Origin: Liolophura sinensis
Taxonomy: Eukaryota > Mollusca > Polyplacophora > Chitonida > Chitonidae
Length of the DNA stretch: 64,000 nucleotides
Assembly (NCBI RefSeq): GCF_032854445.1
Contig: NC_088307.1
Coordinates: forward strand, 19,962,001 to 20,026,000
Direction: 5' to 3'
Shown: piece by piece, positions 61,901 to 62,535 of the stretch
Layout: each line of letters opens with the position of its first letter
How positions within the stretch are numbered: the stretch's first letter is position 1
Notes under the pieces: model-generated
Database searches by the model: none
Told to the model about the DNA's origin: nothing
The model's input: only the letters and a program-made list of their open reading frames with translations
Program-made: the position numbers and the translations under genes

Positions 61901-62342
61901 AAACAGTGCTAGGCAGAAAAAACTGCTACTTCGTGCAGATTGATAGAGGTGATGGTAAAAAGTGGCCGTCATACAGTGCCTGTCAATCGTCCGTAACACG
62001 GTAAAGGAGAAATTTTAGGTTATTTAGGTTATGTGGCCTAGTGGTAAAGAATGCTTGCCTTTCAGTTTCTTGGTCAGTTAATTTGCGGGTTCTCCCTTTC
62101 TGTGGGGCGCTGATGACAATGAGAGGAGGTGGCTTATCTTTTAATCCCTTGAGGTGGTGCTTGTGTGTGAAACAGGACGTTGAGCAATTCTTGCGTCAAA
62201 AATGCATTGTAGCACAAGGTCTACAATGTTTACAGTTTATCCGTTTCTGTTGTAACATACAGGGTTCAAAAAGATGTGATCATAATGAGCTAGGAAAGGA
62301 ATGTTTGATGTTAGTAAAATTACTTCAAGGTCCTACTGCCAG
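10814..62342 (+). CDS. LDL-receptor-family gene, vitellogenin-receptor/Yolkless-like architecture (multi-exon, 3' end outside window)
   Basis: This entry spans the whole visible part of one gene; exons are listed separately. The product is predicted to be a type I membrane receptor that binds lipoprotein-like ligands through LDLa repeats and releases them in endosomes through YWTD propellers. Module order is signal peptide, 5 LDLa, EGF, EGF-Ca, propeller 1, EGF, propeller 2, EGF, 6 LDLa, EGF, EGF-Ca, start of propeller 3. LDLa and EGF exons all have phase 1 introns at both ends, as in the LDLR family; propeller exons use phases 1, 2, 0. The visible exons total 4,010 nt, about 1,337 codons. 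Arthropod vitellogenin receptors have the same plan, with 5 repeats in the first cluster and usually 7-8 in the second. The transmembrane segment and NPxY-type tail are not in the window, so membrane anchoring is inferred. Another LRP-type receptor remains possible. Exon 6 breaks the frame in this sequence. Confidence 0.88.
10893..13794 (+). other. Intron 1
   Basis: A 2.9 kb phase 1 intron, donor GTGAGT and acceptor TTACAG. It holds a SINE A head (12216-12315), poly(A) and poly(T) runs near 11480, 11880 and 12080, and no further exon that I can support. Confidence 0.7.
12216..12320 (+). mobile_element. SINE family A, head only
   Basis: It has GGGCCTCCGTG, the GTGAGTTCAAGTCCAGCTCA B-box region and a degraded core; no tail. 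Confidence 0.6.
13795..13923 (+). CDS. Exon 2: LDLa repeat 1
   Basis: The exon is 43 codons, phase 1 at both ends, with acceptor TTACAG and donor GTAAGT. It encodes one LDLa module with six cysteines and the calcium-site pattern [16 protein letters not shown]. The usual SDE is replaced by EDE, which still supplies acidic ligands. This is the first ligand-binding repeat after the signal peptide. Confidence 0.92.
14090..14900. repeat. Minisatellite, about 27-33 bp units
   Basis: Roughly 26 units of GACACCTGTTTGGTCAGTTT followed by a G-rich run. Unit length varies through the G run. It lies in intron 2. The long apparent ORFs here are produced by the repeat. Confidence 0.9.
15345..15552 (-). 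mobile_element. SINE family B, head-less
   Basis: Family B is a tRNA-headed SINE of about 360 bp ending in CACTCACTCACTC. This minus-strand copy has the tail (GCTTGGGGTTTAACGTGATA) and body to GATACGGGTCAACCAGT. Confidence 0.8.
15651..15752 (+). mobile_element. SINE family B, internally deleted
   Basis: The head (GCACAGTTGGTAAAGCGTCT) joins directly to the tail (GACATTAAACCCCAAG and CACTCACTCAC). The whole body is missing. Confidence 0.7.
15756..16136 (+). mobile_element. SINE family D, with internal direct repeat
   Basis: It has a head with GCGCAGGTTAAAACC and a body with CTCCTGTGGCAATTTGC. The segment ACTTGCCAAAGGTCAGTGGT occurs twice, about 125 bp apart, and the element ends in ATTCTTGAGTGTGCGATTAA. 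The duplicated body suggests local tandem duplication within the copy. Confidence 0.65.
16193..16309 (+). CDS. Exon 3: LDLa repeat 2
   Basis: The exon is 39 codons, phase 1-1, with acceptor TTTCAG and donor GTGAGT. The module starts at CSVLEFQC, continues with [10 protein letters not shown] and ends with the canonical calcium-binding pattern DLSDEQDC. All six cysteines are present. A very long 31-bp minisatellite begins about 360 bp downstream. Confidence 0.94.
16340..16675. repeat. Dispersed repeat, paralogous to 25540-25760
   Basis: Both copies share TTTCATCATTCAAA, a poly(A) run, AAATCGAACTATTTTCC and a stretch ending CTTTCATC. In this copy the next unit has expanded into the 31-bp array. 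Confidence 0.65.
16676..18345. repeat. 31-bp minisatellite, about 55 units
   Basis: The unit is TTTTTAGTGTTATCATCTGA followed by TACATACTTCA, with several units shortened by loss of ATC steps. It fills most of intron 3. The single-copy relative at 25745-25800 shows what the locus looked like before expansion. Confidence 0.95.
19012..19365 (+). mobile_element. SINE family B, full length
   Basis: It has the tRNA-like head (GATAGCACAGTTGGTAGATC, GACGAGTCACACC), the body (CAGTATAATGGCTCGGGC) and the tail (TAAACCCCAAGCACTCACTC). Confidence 0.85.
19594..19731 (+). CDS. Exon 4: LDLa repeat 3
   Basis: The exon is 46 codons, phase 1-1, with acceptor GACCAG and donor GTGAGT. It has a short N-terminal linker (VDLSLVDE), then [17 protein letters not shown] and [12 protein letters not shown], a complete LDLa with the DxSDE motif. 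A 136-bp tandem repeat starts almost directly after the donor. Confidence 0.94.
19768..20462. repeat. 136-bp tandem repeat
   Basis: About four to five diverged units start just after the exon 4 donor. Markers are AGCTGTATGGAGTAACATGC (seen near 19992, 20127 and 20265) and GAGGTAATGAGGCCAAAA. Confidence 0.85.
20470..20600 (-). repeat. Dispersed repeat family E
   Basis: Related copies are at 25155-25270 (-), 40920-41060 (+) and 63530-63735 (+), sharing CAAGCATATTCTGAAGA and GATAAAATTA. Its class is unknown. Confidence 0.55.
20683..20799 (+). CDS. Exon 5: LDLa repeat 4
   Basis: The exon is 39 codons, phase 1-1, with acceptor TTTCAG. It encodes a textbook LDLa module: CTDTQFAC, then [15 protein letters not shown] and DDGSDEEC. 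The tryptophan before the fourth cysteine is a common ligand-contact position in LDLa repeats. The donor is GTAATA, weaker than the other donors in this gene. Confidence 0.94.
20853..21081 (+). mobile_element. SINE family A, diverged full-length
   Basis: It starts just after the exon 5 donor, with GGAGCGATGACCCAGGAG, GTGAGTTCAGGTGCAGCTCA and a tail GTAAAACACCAATCAGATA. Confidence 0.75.
21295..21520. repeat. Dispersed repeat family F
   Basis: A diverged copy is at 61075-61290. Shared blocks are ATGATTTGTTTGTGTCA, AGATGCAAGC and a TTTCTCT-CCATGGTTCT region. Confidence 0.55.
21866..22411. mobile_element. MITE with TTAA target duplication
   Basis: The 546-bp element starts AGGAGAAGAAACTTTAAA and ends with its near-perfect inverse (17 of 18 match). 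TTAA flanks it on both sides (21862-21865 and 22412-22415), as for piggyBac-type insertions. It has no ORF of note, so it would depend on a transposase elsewhere. It ends only about 25 bp before exon 6. Confidence 0.75.
22441..22568 (+). CDS. Exon 6: LDLa repeat 5, with apparent one-base deletion
   Basis: The acceptor is TTTTCAG and the donor is GTAAGA. The module reads correctly as [25 protein letters not shown] and then CP, after which the frame is lost. Inserting one base near 22540 would restore GEDEGNHC, the expected acidic end of an LDLa. The exon is 128 nt; every other LDLa or EGF exon here is a multiple of three. Read as written, it shifts everything downstream. This could be an assembly error, a sequenced null allele or a real lesion; the intact downstream exons favour an error or a rare allele. 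Confidence 0.85.
22615..22778 (+). mobile_element. SINE family A, 3' half with long poly(A)
   Basis: The core (GTGGGAAGGTCTGTCAGCAT) and tail (TAAAACACCAATCAAAAAAA) are clear. The usual AAAT tail is replaced by a run of about 22 A. Confidence 0.75.
23345..23560 (+). mobile_element. SINE family C, partial
   Basis: It matches the 9590 and 48707 copies at GGGGTGTCATGTCTGGTGTC and at ATGTACACACACCTAATGAC, followed by GTCGTCATATGACT. Confidence 0.6.
23750..23960 (+). mobile_element. SINE family B, head-less
   Basis: It has body and tail only: TTGGTTGACACGTATCAGTA to TAAACCCCAAGCACTCAAGC. Confidence 0.8.
24266..24379 (+). CDS. Exon 7: EGF-like module 1
   Basis: The exon is 38 codons, phase 1-1, acceptor TTTTCAG and donor GTGAGT. 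The cysteine pattern [20 protein letters not shown] and KTC is that of the class-specific EGF that follows LDLa clusters in LRP proteins. It lacks the DxDE calcium signature. Confidence 0.93.
24380..25150 (+). other. Intron 7, first part: nothing recognised
   Basis: AT-rich intron sequence; no exon or repeat identified. Confidence 0.5.
25155..25270 (-). repeat. Dispersed repeat family E
   Basis: It shares the ATGCTTGAATAAACACC and GCGAAAAGGTTGAA blocks with the copies at 20470 and 63530. Confidence 0.55.
25540..25800. repeat. Dispersed repeat, unexpanded relative of the 31-bp array locus
   Basis: It is colinear with 16340-16675 and then with 18325-18360, but holds a single CATCTGATAAATACTTCATT between them. 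Confidence 0.65.
25948..26199 (+). mobile_element. SINE family A, full length, diverged
   Basis: It has GAGGCCTCCGTGGCCTAGTA, GAGAGTTCAAGCCCAGCTCA and the tail AAATAAATT, with moderate divergence throughout. Confidence 0.8.
26251..26512 (+). mobile_element. SINE family A, full length
   Basis: A well-conserved copy: GGGCCTCCGTGGCTCAGTTG, GCTGTGAGTTCAAGTCCAGC, GGATGGTCGTGGGTTTCCCC and tail CATAAAACACCAGTCAAACA. It is only about 50 bp after the previous copy. Confidence 0.9.
26681..26812 (+). CDS. Exon 8: calcium-binding EGF module 2
   Basis: The exon is 44 codons, phase 1-1. It begins DIDEC, the calcium-binding EGF signature, and continues with [20 protein letters not shown] and HTC. The EGF then EGF-Ca pair ahead of a YWTD propeller is the EGF-precursor arrangement of the LDLR family. 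The donor is GTATGC. Confidence 0.94.
26982..27092 (+). CDS. Exon 9: YWTD propeller 1, entry strand
   Basis: The exon is 37 codons, phase 1-1, acceptor TTTCAG and donor GTAAGT. It encodes [19 protein letters not shown], the segment that starts LDLR-family propellers (compare the L-x-F/Y and I-x-x-I-N/D-L spacing). Exons 9-13 total about 265 residues, the expected size for six blades. Confidence 0.88.
27351..27470 (+). CDS. Exon 10: YWTD propeller 1
   Basis: The exon is 40 codons, phase 1-1, acceptor CCCACAG and donor GTGAGT. The YWTD-equivalent motif is LFWADQ. A diverged copy of the second half of this exon lies in the next intron (27536-27625), listed separately. Confidence 0.88.
27400..27660 (+). 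repeat. Tandem duplication of exon 10 3' half and adjoining intron
   Basis: The segment from about 27400 to 27520 recurs at about 27533-27655. The second copy keeps CAGGAGGAGTCTGCTGT and the reading frame but has lost the donor (GTGAATGGTGGCTG instead of GTGAATGTTGGTGAG) and has no acceptor, so it is a relic exon. Confidence 0.85.
27536..27625 (+). pseudogene. Relic copy of exon 10
   Basis: About 90 nt are nearly identical to the end of exon 10, differing at roughly ten positions. It is not preceded by a usable acceptor and its donor is mutated, so it should not be spliced in. Confidence 0.75.
27851..28025 (+). CDS. Exon 11: YWTD propeller 1
   Basis: The exon is 175 nt, entering in phase 1 and leaving in phase 2 at GTGAGA. 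It carries [19 protein letters not shown], then a blade strand with two cysteines (GCRMGGDSC) and ILVKL, and ends VVDPKNG, which is completed by exon 12. The AVDW and LYIMD motifs are degenerate YWTD-repeat elements. Confidence 0.9.
28305..28577 (+). mobile_element. SINE family A, full length
   Basis: A well-conserved copy: CCTCTGTGGCTCATTTGGTT to AAACACCAATCAAATAAATA. It can serve as a reference copy for the family. Confidence 0.9.
28578..29085 (+). other. Intron 11, middle: nothing recognised
   Basis: No exon or repeat is identified between the SINE and the 67-bp array. Confidence 0.5.
29088..30150 (+). repeat. 67-bp tandem repeat derived from the exon 12 acceptor
   Basis: About 13 units of TATGTTTTACAGGCTGATGT plus TTTGGACTATGG and GAGGTTCCCCATACATTA. 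Each aligns with the true exon 12 junction (TTTTATAG then GGTGATGTATTGGACTAGTG and CTCCCTACATT). Each unit therefore carries a pyrimidine/AG acceptor-like site. The real exon is the 3'-most member. Confidence 0.88.
29813..29862 (+). mobile_element. SINE family A head fragment inside the 67-bp array
   Basis: It carries GGGGGCCTGCGTGACCGAGG and is cut off after about 50 bp. The same array context precedes the complete copy at 30153, so this fragment was probably made by duplication of the array. Confidence 0.7.
30153..30400 (+). mobile_element. SINE family A, full length
   Basis: It is inserted between the 67-bp array and exon 12, with GGGGGCCTCCGTGACCGAGG at the start and AAATAAATAAATAAAT at the end. 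Confidence 0.85.
30457..30658 (+). CDS. Exon 12: YWTD propeller 1
   Basis: The exon is 202 nt, phase 2 in and phase 0 out. It reads [38 protein letters not shown] and [14 protein letters not shown], with two clear YWTD motifs and two L/M-DG turns. The acceptor is TTTTATAG. The 5' end of this exon is related to the 67-bp repeat units that fill the upstream intron, so it appears to be the 3'-most unit of that family. Confidence 0.93.
30659..31240 (+). other. Intron 12, first part: nothing recognised
   Basis: The exon 12 frame stays open for a while past the donor, but the GTACAGTG donor and the phase of exon 13 fix the exon end. No other feature seen. Confidence 0.5.
31247..31487 (+). mobile_element. 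SINE family B, head-less
   Basis: It runs from GCATGAAGGGGATAGTGCAA to GCGCTCACTCACTCACTCC. Confidence 0.82.
31640..31790. repeat. 21-bp tandem repeat
   Basis: About seven units of GGATTCTGAGAATAGTTAGC plus C, with variants. A 16-bp repeat (ATATCCATACACTGTA) follows at about 32015-32085. Confidence 0.85.
32165..32650. repeat. Dispersed repeat, paralogous to 60030-60500
   Basis: The two copies are colinear over more than 400 bp, sharing AGTTTCCGTAAAATT, GATGTGATGTA, GAAAGTACG and CTAACAGC. No ORF or terminal repeat identifies its class. Confidence 0.7.
32930..33119 (+). CDS. Exon 13: YWTD propeller 1, last blade
   Basis: The exon is 190 nt, phase 0 in and phase 1 out, acceptor ATTTCAG and donor GTAAGA. 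It contains [13 protein letters not shown], then [17 protein letters not shown], which corresponds to the conserved P-x-x-L-x-x-x-H-P end of LDLR-family propellers. Its last 40 or so nucleotides and donor are the apparent source of repeats that continue to about 34,990. Confidence 0.92.
33120..33830 (+). repeat. Degenerate repeats of the exon 13 donor region
   Basis: Successive units repeat GCTCACCCTGTCCTGTATAA then ACCAG, GTAAGAGAATGAGACAACCA and a G-rich step. Several keep an intact CCAG|GTAAGA or CAG|GTGAGA donor. Two units are interrupted by SINE pieces. Confidence 0.85.
33513..33640 (+). mobile_element. SINE family A 3' half inserted in an exon 13-derived repeat
   Basis: The repeat unit breaks after GAAAGCTC, the SINE runs from GTCTGCCAGC to AAATAAAT, and the unit resumes with AGCTC, so AGCTC is a likely target duplication. 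Confidence 0.78.
33828..34095 (+). mobile_element. Two SINE family B tail fragments
   Basis: Both carry GTCGTCATATGA-TGAAAAATT and a TTAAACCC step, then drift into ATTC-rich runs instead of the usual CACT tail. They sit within the exon 13-derived repeats. Confidence 0.65.
34240..35000 (+). repeat. 43-bp minisatellite from the exon 13 end
   Basis: About 16 units of CACCCTGTCCTCTATAAACT followed by AGAGATCATAGAAGACTGT. The first 19 bases match the end of exon 13 (CACCCTGTCCTGTATAAAC), but the donor itself has become CTAGAG in these units. Confidence 0.9.
35088..35228 (+). CDS. Exon 14: EGF-like module 3
   Basis: The exon is 47 codons, phase 1-1, acceptor TTTCAG and donor GTAAAG. Six cysteines: [23 protein letters not shown] and VCE. 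This is the EGF that closes propeller 1 in LDLR-type receptors. It contains a possible N-glycosylation site, NQT. Confidence 0.93.
35240..35485. repeat. Degenerate repeat after the exon 14 donor
   Basis: Several diverged units share GAATGAAGTTGTGCAAAT. Period is irregular, about 30-45 bp. Confidence 0.55.
35486..36059 (+). other. Intron 14, remainder: nothing recognised
   Basis: AT-rich sequence ending in a C-rich/T-rich tract before exon 15. Confidence 0.5.
36060..36282 (+). CDS. Exon 15: YWTD propeller 2, first blade
   Basis: The exon is 223 nt, phase 1 in and phase 2 out, acceptor TTTGCAG after a C/T-rich tract and donor GTAAGA. It encodes [19 protein letters not shown], then [18 protein letters not shown] and IGARKLF. 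AVYSD is the YWTD equivalent. Exons 15-19 total about 266 residues, again six blades. Confidence 0.92.
36318..36408 (-). mobile_element. SINE family B, 3' end
   Basis: It starts at GAGTGAGTGAGTGCTTGGGG and stops after AAGGAATCCTTAGG, about 35 bp after the exon 15 donor. Confidence 0.8.
36690..37455. repeat. 93-bp minisatellite
   Basis: About 8.5 units containing CACCATGGCAAAGTTTGGAT and GTACCTCAGAAGAATTCTTC. As 93 is a multiple of three, one frame stays open through several units; I treat that as an artefact of the repeat. Confidence 0.93.
37715..37805 (+). CDS. Exon 16: YWTD propeller 2
   Basis: The exon is 91 nt, phase 2 in and phase 0 out, acceptor TCTGCAG and donor GTAAGG. It encodes [19 protein letters not shown], a typical L-A-V-D-W then YWTD blade segment with LMWTD as the motif. 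The reading frame continues into the intron for a short distance, so the donor is set by the phase match to exon 17. Confidence 0.92.
37806..38525 (+). other. Intron 16, first part: nothing recognised
   Basis: No exon or repeat is identified before the 27-bp array. Confidence 0.5.
38528..38956. repeat. 27-bp minisatellite
   Basis: About 15-16 units of TGATGGCTGACTGATGCTCT followed by GCCAGTG. All open frames across it, on both strands, are repeat products. Confidence 0.93.
39050..39185. repeat. 20-bp minisatellite
   Basis: Six units of GGGGACACCTGGGCCTCTGT, ending in a G run. Confidence 0.9.
39278..40612. repeat. 95-bp minisatellite, 14 units, highly homogeneous
   Basis: The unit contains TGCCAGAGGATAGGTATTGA, CATACATGTTAGCTTTAGTG and CATAGTCAGCTGGAAGCAGA. 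Units differ mostly by one T (AAGTTTGCC or AAGTTGCC) and a few substitutions. It ends about 48 bp before exon 17. Confidence 0.96.
40660..40760 (+). CDS. Exon 17: YWTD propeller 2
   Basis: The exon is 101 nt, phase 0 in and phase 2 out, acceptor TTTCAG and donor GTGAGT. It encodes [12 protein letters not shown], then [16 protein letters not shown], the I-x-x-x-x-L-x-G and P-x-A-L-A elements of a YWTD blade. It lies about 50 bp downstream of a very homogeneous 95-bp minisatellite. Confidence 0.92.
40761..41364 (+). other. Intron 17, first part, with family E repeat at 40920-41060
   Basis: The family E copy carries CAAGCATATTCTGAAGACTT. Nothing else is recognised. Confidence 0.5.
41365..41714 (+). 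mobile_element. SINE family B, full length
   Basis: It runs from CCCCGATAGCACAGTCGGTA through GGGTCGAGTCACACC to CACTCACTCACTCACT. Confidence 0.87.
42164..42367 (+). CDS. Exon 18: YWTD propeller 2
   Basis: The exon is 204 nt, phase 2 in and phase 2 out, acceptor TTTCCAG and donor GTGAGC. It encodes [33 protein letters not shown] and [17 protein letters not shown] is a perfect YWTD motif. Two extra cysteines (QCDM, GCLP) sit between the blades. Confidence 0.94.
42474..42744 (-). mobile_element. SINE family A, full length
   Basis: A well-conserved minus-strand copy in intron 18, from the (ATTT) tail at the left to CTGAGCCACAGAGGCCCC at the right. It is among the best-preserved copies in the window. 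Confidence 0.9.
42745..43778 (+). other. Intron 18, remainder: nothing recognised beyond a SINE A tail at 43630-43662
   Basis: Only the short CAAACACCAATCAAATAAAA fragment is recognised. Confidence 0.5.
43779..43957 (+). CDS. Exon 19: YWTD propeller 2, last blades
   Basis: The exon is 179 nt, phase 2 in and phase 1 out, acceptor TTTTCAG and donor GTACTG. It encodes [19 protein letters not shown], then [18 protein letters not shown] is the YWTD equivalent and the C-terminal strand closes the propeller ahead of the EGF in exon 20. Confidence 0.91.
44298..44676 (+). mobile_element. SINE family B, full length
   Basis: It runs from GCCCAGATAGCACAGTTGGT through TGGGTCGAGTCACACC to CACTCACTCACTCACTC. 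Of the copies here it has one of the best heads and tails. Confidence 0.9.
45158..45283 (+). CDS. Exon 20: EGF-like module 4
   Basis: The exon is 42 codons, phase 1-1, acceptor TTTTCAG and donor GTATCA. It encodes [24 protein letters not shown] and TCQ, the NGGCSxLC form that is highly characteristic of EGFs following YWTD propellers in LRP proteins. It separates propeller 2 from the second LDLa cluster. Confidence 0.94.
45284..46200 (+). other. Intron 20, first part: a possible tRNA-like fragment near 45665
   Basis: GTGGGTTCAATCCCAGCC at about 45676 resembles a B box, but no family could be assigned. No exon is seen. Confidence 0.4.
46205..46398. repeat. 20-bp minisatellite
   Basis: About nine units of TGTTCCCAAGCAGAGTTAGC (or CACAG). 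Confidence 0.92.
46640..47340. repeat. Duplicated intron segment, copy 1
   Basis: It is colinear with 50610-51215, sharing CCTGTACGAAGTAA, AAAGACCAAGAAAGTTTTTT, GATTTAATGGCAA, ATCTTAGCACTGT and CTCAGTCAGG. Copy 1 contains a SINE B insertion that copy 2 lacks. Confidence 0.87.
46921..46983 (+). mobile_element. SINE family B tail with target-site duplication
   Basis: A 63-bp 5'-truncated copy is flanked by AAAGACCTCTG at 46910-46920 and 46984-46994. The paralogous site at about 50867-50885 has a single AAAGATCTCTG and no SINE. Confidence 0.88.
47345..47599 (+). CDS. Exon 21: LDLa repeats 6 and 7
   Basis: One 85-codon exon carries two complete modules, unlike the one-module exons elsewhere. 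Repeat 6 is short: [22 protein letters not shown] and DGMDEKNC. Repeat 7 is [24 protein letters not shown] and ATEEAN, with its last cysteine codon split T|GT across the junction to exon 22. In repeat 7 the usual SDE is TEE. The acceptor is AAACAG with a poor pyrimidine tract. A lost intron between the two modules is the simplest explanation. Confidence 0.93.
47975..48055. repeat. 21-bp repeat, about three units
   Basis: CCCATGATTTGCTTGGTTTC repeated with small indels; related CTTCATGGTTTTGATTGC units occur at about 48295-48365. Confidence 0.75.
48061..48224 (+). mobile_element. SINE family A, diverged
   Basis: GGGCCTCAATGGTTAACACG, GAAGGCCTGTCAGCAACCTG and tail GAAACACCAATCAAATAAAC. Part of the head is deleted. 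Confidence 0.72.
48438..48551 (+). CDS. Exon 22: LDLa repeat 8
   Basis: The exon is 38 codons, phase 1-1. Its first two bases complete the last cysteine of repeat 7. The module is [24 protein letters not shown] and GDGSDETN, and its own last cysteine is completed by exon 23. The calcium site DGSDE is intact. Donor GTGAGT. Confidence 0.93.
48707..48960 (+). mobile_element. SINE family C fragment followed by a SINE A fragment
   Basis: Family C (48707-48875, +) has GGGGTGTCATGTGTGGTGTC and TACATACACCTACTGACTTG. It is followed by a degraded minus-strand family A piece at 48888-48960. Confidence 0.55.
48985..49131 (-). mobile_element. SINE family A, 3' half
   Basis: Minus-strand tail TTTATTTATTTGATTGGTGT and core to GGTTGCTGACAGTCCTTCCC. 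Confidence 0.8.
49340..49510 (+). mobile_element. SINE family A, partial
   Basis: CAGCAGATGGTCGTGGTTTT to AAACATTAATCAGATAAATG, diverged. Confidence 0.7.
49630..49779 (+). CDS. Exon 23: LDLa repeat 9
   Basis: The exon is 50 codons, phase 1-1, acceptor TTACCAG and donor GTAAGA. It starts with the final cysteine of repeat 8, has an 11-residue linker ([11 protein letters not shown]), then [24 protein letters not shown] and [10 protein letters not shown]. The acidic DDED replaces SDE. Confidence 0.92.
50035..50168 (+). mobile_element. SINE family A, partial
   Basis: TTCAAGTCCAGCTCATGGTG, AAGGTCTGCCAGCAATCAGC and a shortened tail GTAAAACACCAATCAGATAA. Confidence 0.75.
50366..50524 (+). CDS. Exon 24: LDLa repeat 10 plus Thr/Pro linker
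   Basis: The exon is 53 codons, phase 1-1, acceptor TGACAG and donor GTAACA. The module is [24 protein letters not shown] and [10 protein letters not shown]. It ends in [12 protein letters not shown], a short threonine/proline linker with an N-glycosylation sequon and likely O-glycosylation. The linker may let the cluster flex, as in the LDL receptor between repeats 4 and 5. Confidence 0.93.
50610..51215. repeat. Duplicated intron segment, copy 2
   Basis: It is the partner of 46640-47340, about 4 kb apart in direct orientation, one on each side of exons 21-24. Confidence 0.87.
51756..51971 (+). CDS. Small cysteine-containing ORF in intron 24 (unrecognised)
   Basis: A 71-codon ORF begins at ATG just after a short CACT repeat and ends at TAA. 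It is hydrophilic and has seven cysteines ([27 protein letters not shown]). It has no signal peptide and no LDLa or EGF spacing. It may be a fragment of an unrelated exon or retrocopy inserted in the receptor intron, or a chance ORF. Confidence 0.2.
   Translation: MPNLSDTSVYWEYEKGESECNKFMSYVGMCKLLGTHGSIGDICNSSIDQGNRCHECKIQCAFNYQSSSKND
52857..52902. repeat. (TA)n microsatellite
   Basis: About 22 TA dinucleotides in a row, preceded by an ACATACATGTATA step. Confidence 0.95.
53299..53412 (+). CDS. Exon 25: LDLa repeat 11
   Basis: The exon is 38 codons, phase 1-1, acceptor CTTGTAG and donor GTGAGA. The module is [24 protein letters not shown] and NGSDEGGLC, with an intact calcium site. It is the last repeat found in the second cluster. 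The preceding intron (about 2.8 kb) was scanned and shows no further LDLa exon. Confidence 0.94.
53504..53607 (-). mobile_element. SINE family A, 3' fragment
   Basis: Minus-strand TATTTGATTGTTGTTTTATG to GGTGGAAGGAAACGG. Confidence 0.68.
54073..54186 (+). CDS. Exon 26: EGF-like module 5
   Basis: The exon is 38 codons, phase 1-1, acceptor TCCCCAG and donor GTAAGC. It encodes [23 protein letters not shown] and NVTC, a non-calcium EGF with a possible N-glycosylation site. Its last 30 nt and its donor are tandemly copied just downstream. Confidence 0.93.
   Translation, partial: SLPVWIRPVTMSVCLPLLVPCVGAMKDSPCCLTMSPV
54187..54760 (+). repeat. 43-bp minisatellite from the exon 26 donor
   Basis: About 13 units: GTAAGCCCATTGACCATGTT plus GTCTGACAGTGTCACCTGTA and TAG. 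Each unit copies the last 30 nt of exon 26 and the first 13 nt of its intron, so each has a donor-like TATAG|GTAAGC or GTAATC. Confidence 0.95.
55087..55354 (+). mobile_element. SINE family A, full length
   Basis: GGGCCTCCGTGGCTCAGTTG to AAACACAAATGAAATAAATA, well conserved. Confidence 0.9.
55980..56108 (+). CDS. Exon 27: calcium-binding EGF module 6
   Basis: The exon is 43 codons, phase 1-1, acceptor CTTCACAG and donor GTAGGT. It begins DQDEC and continues [22 protein letters not shown] and GCKAM. It is the calcium-binding EGF expected before propeller 3. The second half of the exon and its donor recur 19 times downstream. Confidence 0.93.
56109..58262 (+). repeat. Tandem array of 19 partial copies of EGF exon 27 (about 113 bp units)
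   Basis: Each unit carries the exon from AGTCAGATGTGTGT to GGCTGTAAGGCCATG, plus its donor GTAGGT and about 20 nt of intron. The first two cysteines and the true acceptor of the exon are not in the unit, so units are half-EGFs. Most preserve the donor. Many have changed TCCTGTAGG to TTGTGTAGG or TTTTGTAGG. Units 56600-56990 and about 57275-57660 form a higher-order duplicate about 673 bp apart. Confidence 0.95.
58305..58405 (+). mobile_element. SINE family A, degraded tail
   Basis: GTAGTGCTGGCTGCAGTC and GTAAACACCAATCAAATAT. Confidence 0.6.
58707..58892 (+). mobile_element. SINE family A, head-truncated
   Basis: GCTGTGAGTTCAAGCCCAGC to AAACACCAATGAAATAAATA; the middle is shortened by loss of the CCCGGGCTCTGCC segment. 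Confidence 0.85.
59317..59474 (+). CDS. Exon 28: YWTD propeller 3, first blade
   Basis: The exon is 158 nt, phase 1 in and phase 0 out, acceptor TTTTCAG and donor GTAAGC. It encodes [13 protein letters not shown], then [24 protein letters not shown] is the YWTD motif. This opens a third propeller whose remaining blades should lie downstream. Confidence 0.92.
59475..62262 (+). other. Intron 28
   Basis: It contains the dispersed repeats at 60030-60500 (partner of 32165) and 61075-61290 (partner of 21295), a SINE A tail at 60832-60920, and a locally repeated AGCTCTTCAGAATATCAC at 61010 and 61381. No phase-compatible exon was found before 62263. Confidence 0.55.
62263..62342 (+). CDS. Exon 29 (tentative): YWTD propeller 3, second segment
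   Basis: An 80-nt candidate lies between acceptor CATACAG and a possible donor GTGTTT. It starts in phase 0, as exon 28 requires, and ends in phase 2 like exon 17. Its product, [20 protein letters not shown] plus LQGPTA, resembles the exon 11 segment GCKEIIGC...CTILVKL. It is shorter than exon 17 and the donor is weak, and a degenerate SINE tail follows directly, so a chance match is possible. Confidence 0.45.
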
Positions 62343-62349
62343 GTGTTTT

Positions 62350-62535
62350 ACAGGTGCCATTTAAGTGCTAGTTTTGCAGTTTGTACACTCTGATGTACGT
62401 TGAAGACCATTTGTCTTCTATTGCATGTCAGAATTTTCTTCTGTAAGCTTGTCAAAGGTTCGCACCTCTGAGCAGTCCTGTTTCCTGTACCCATAAAACT
62501 GACAACCAAAATACAAGTGAAAACTGTTAAGAGTA
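62350..62535 (+). mobile_element. SINE family D, degraded 3' part
   Basis: It shares TACGTTGAAGACCA, TTGTCAAAGGTTCGCACC and CCATAAAACTGAC with family D, but no clean tail. Confidence 0.5.
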
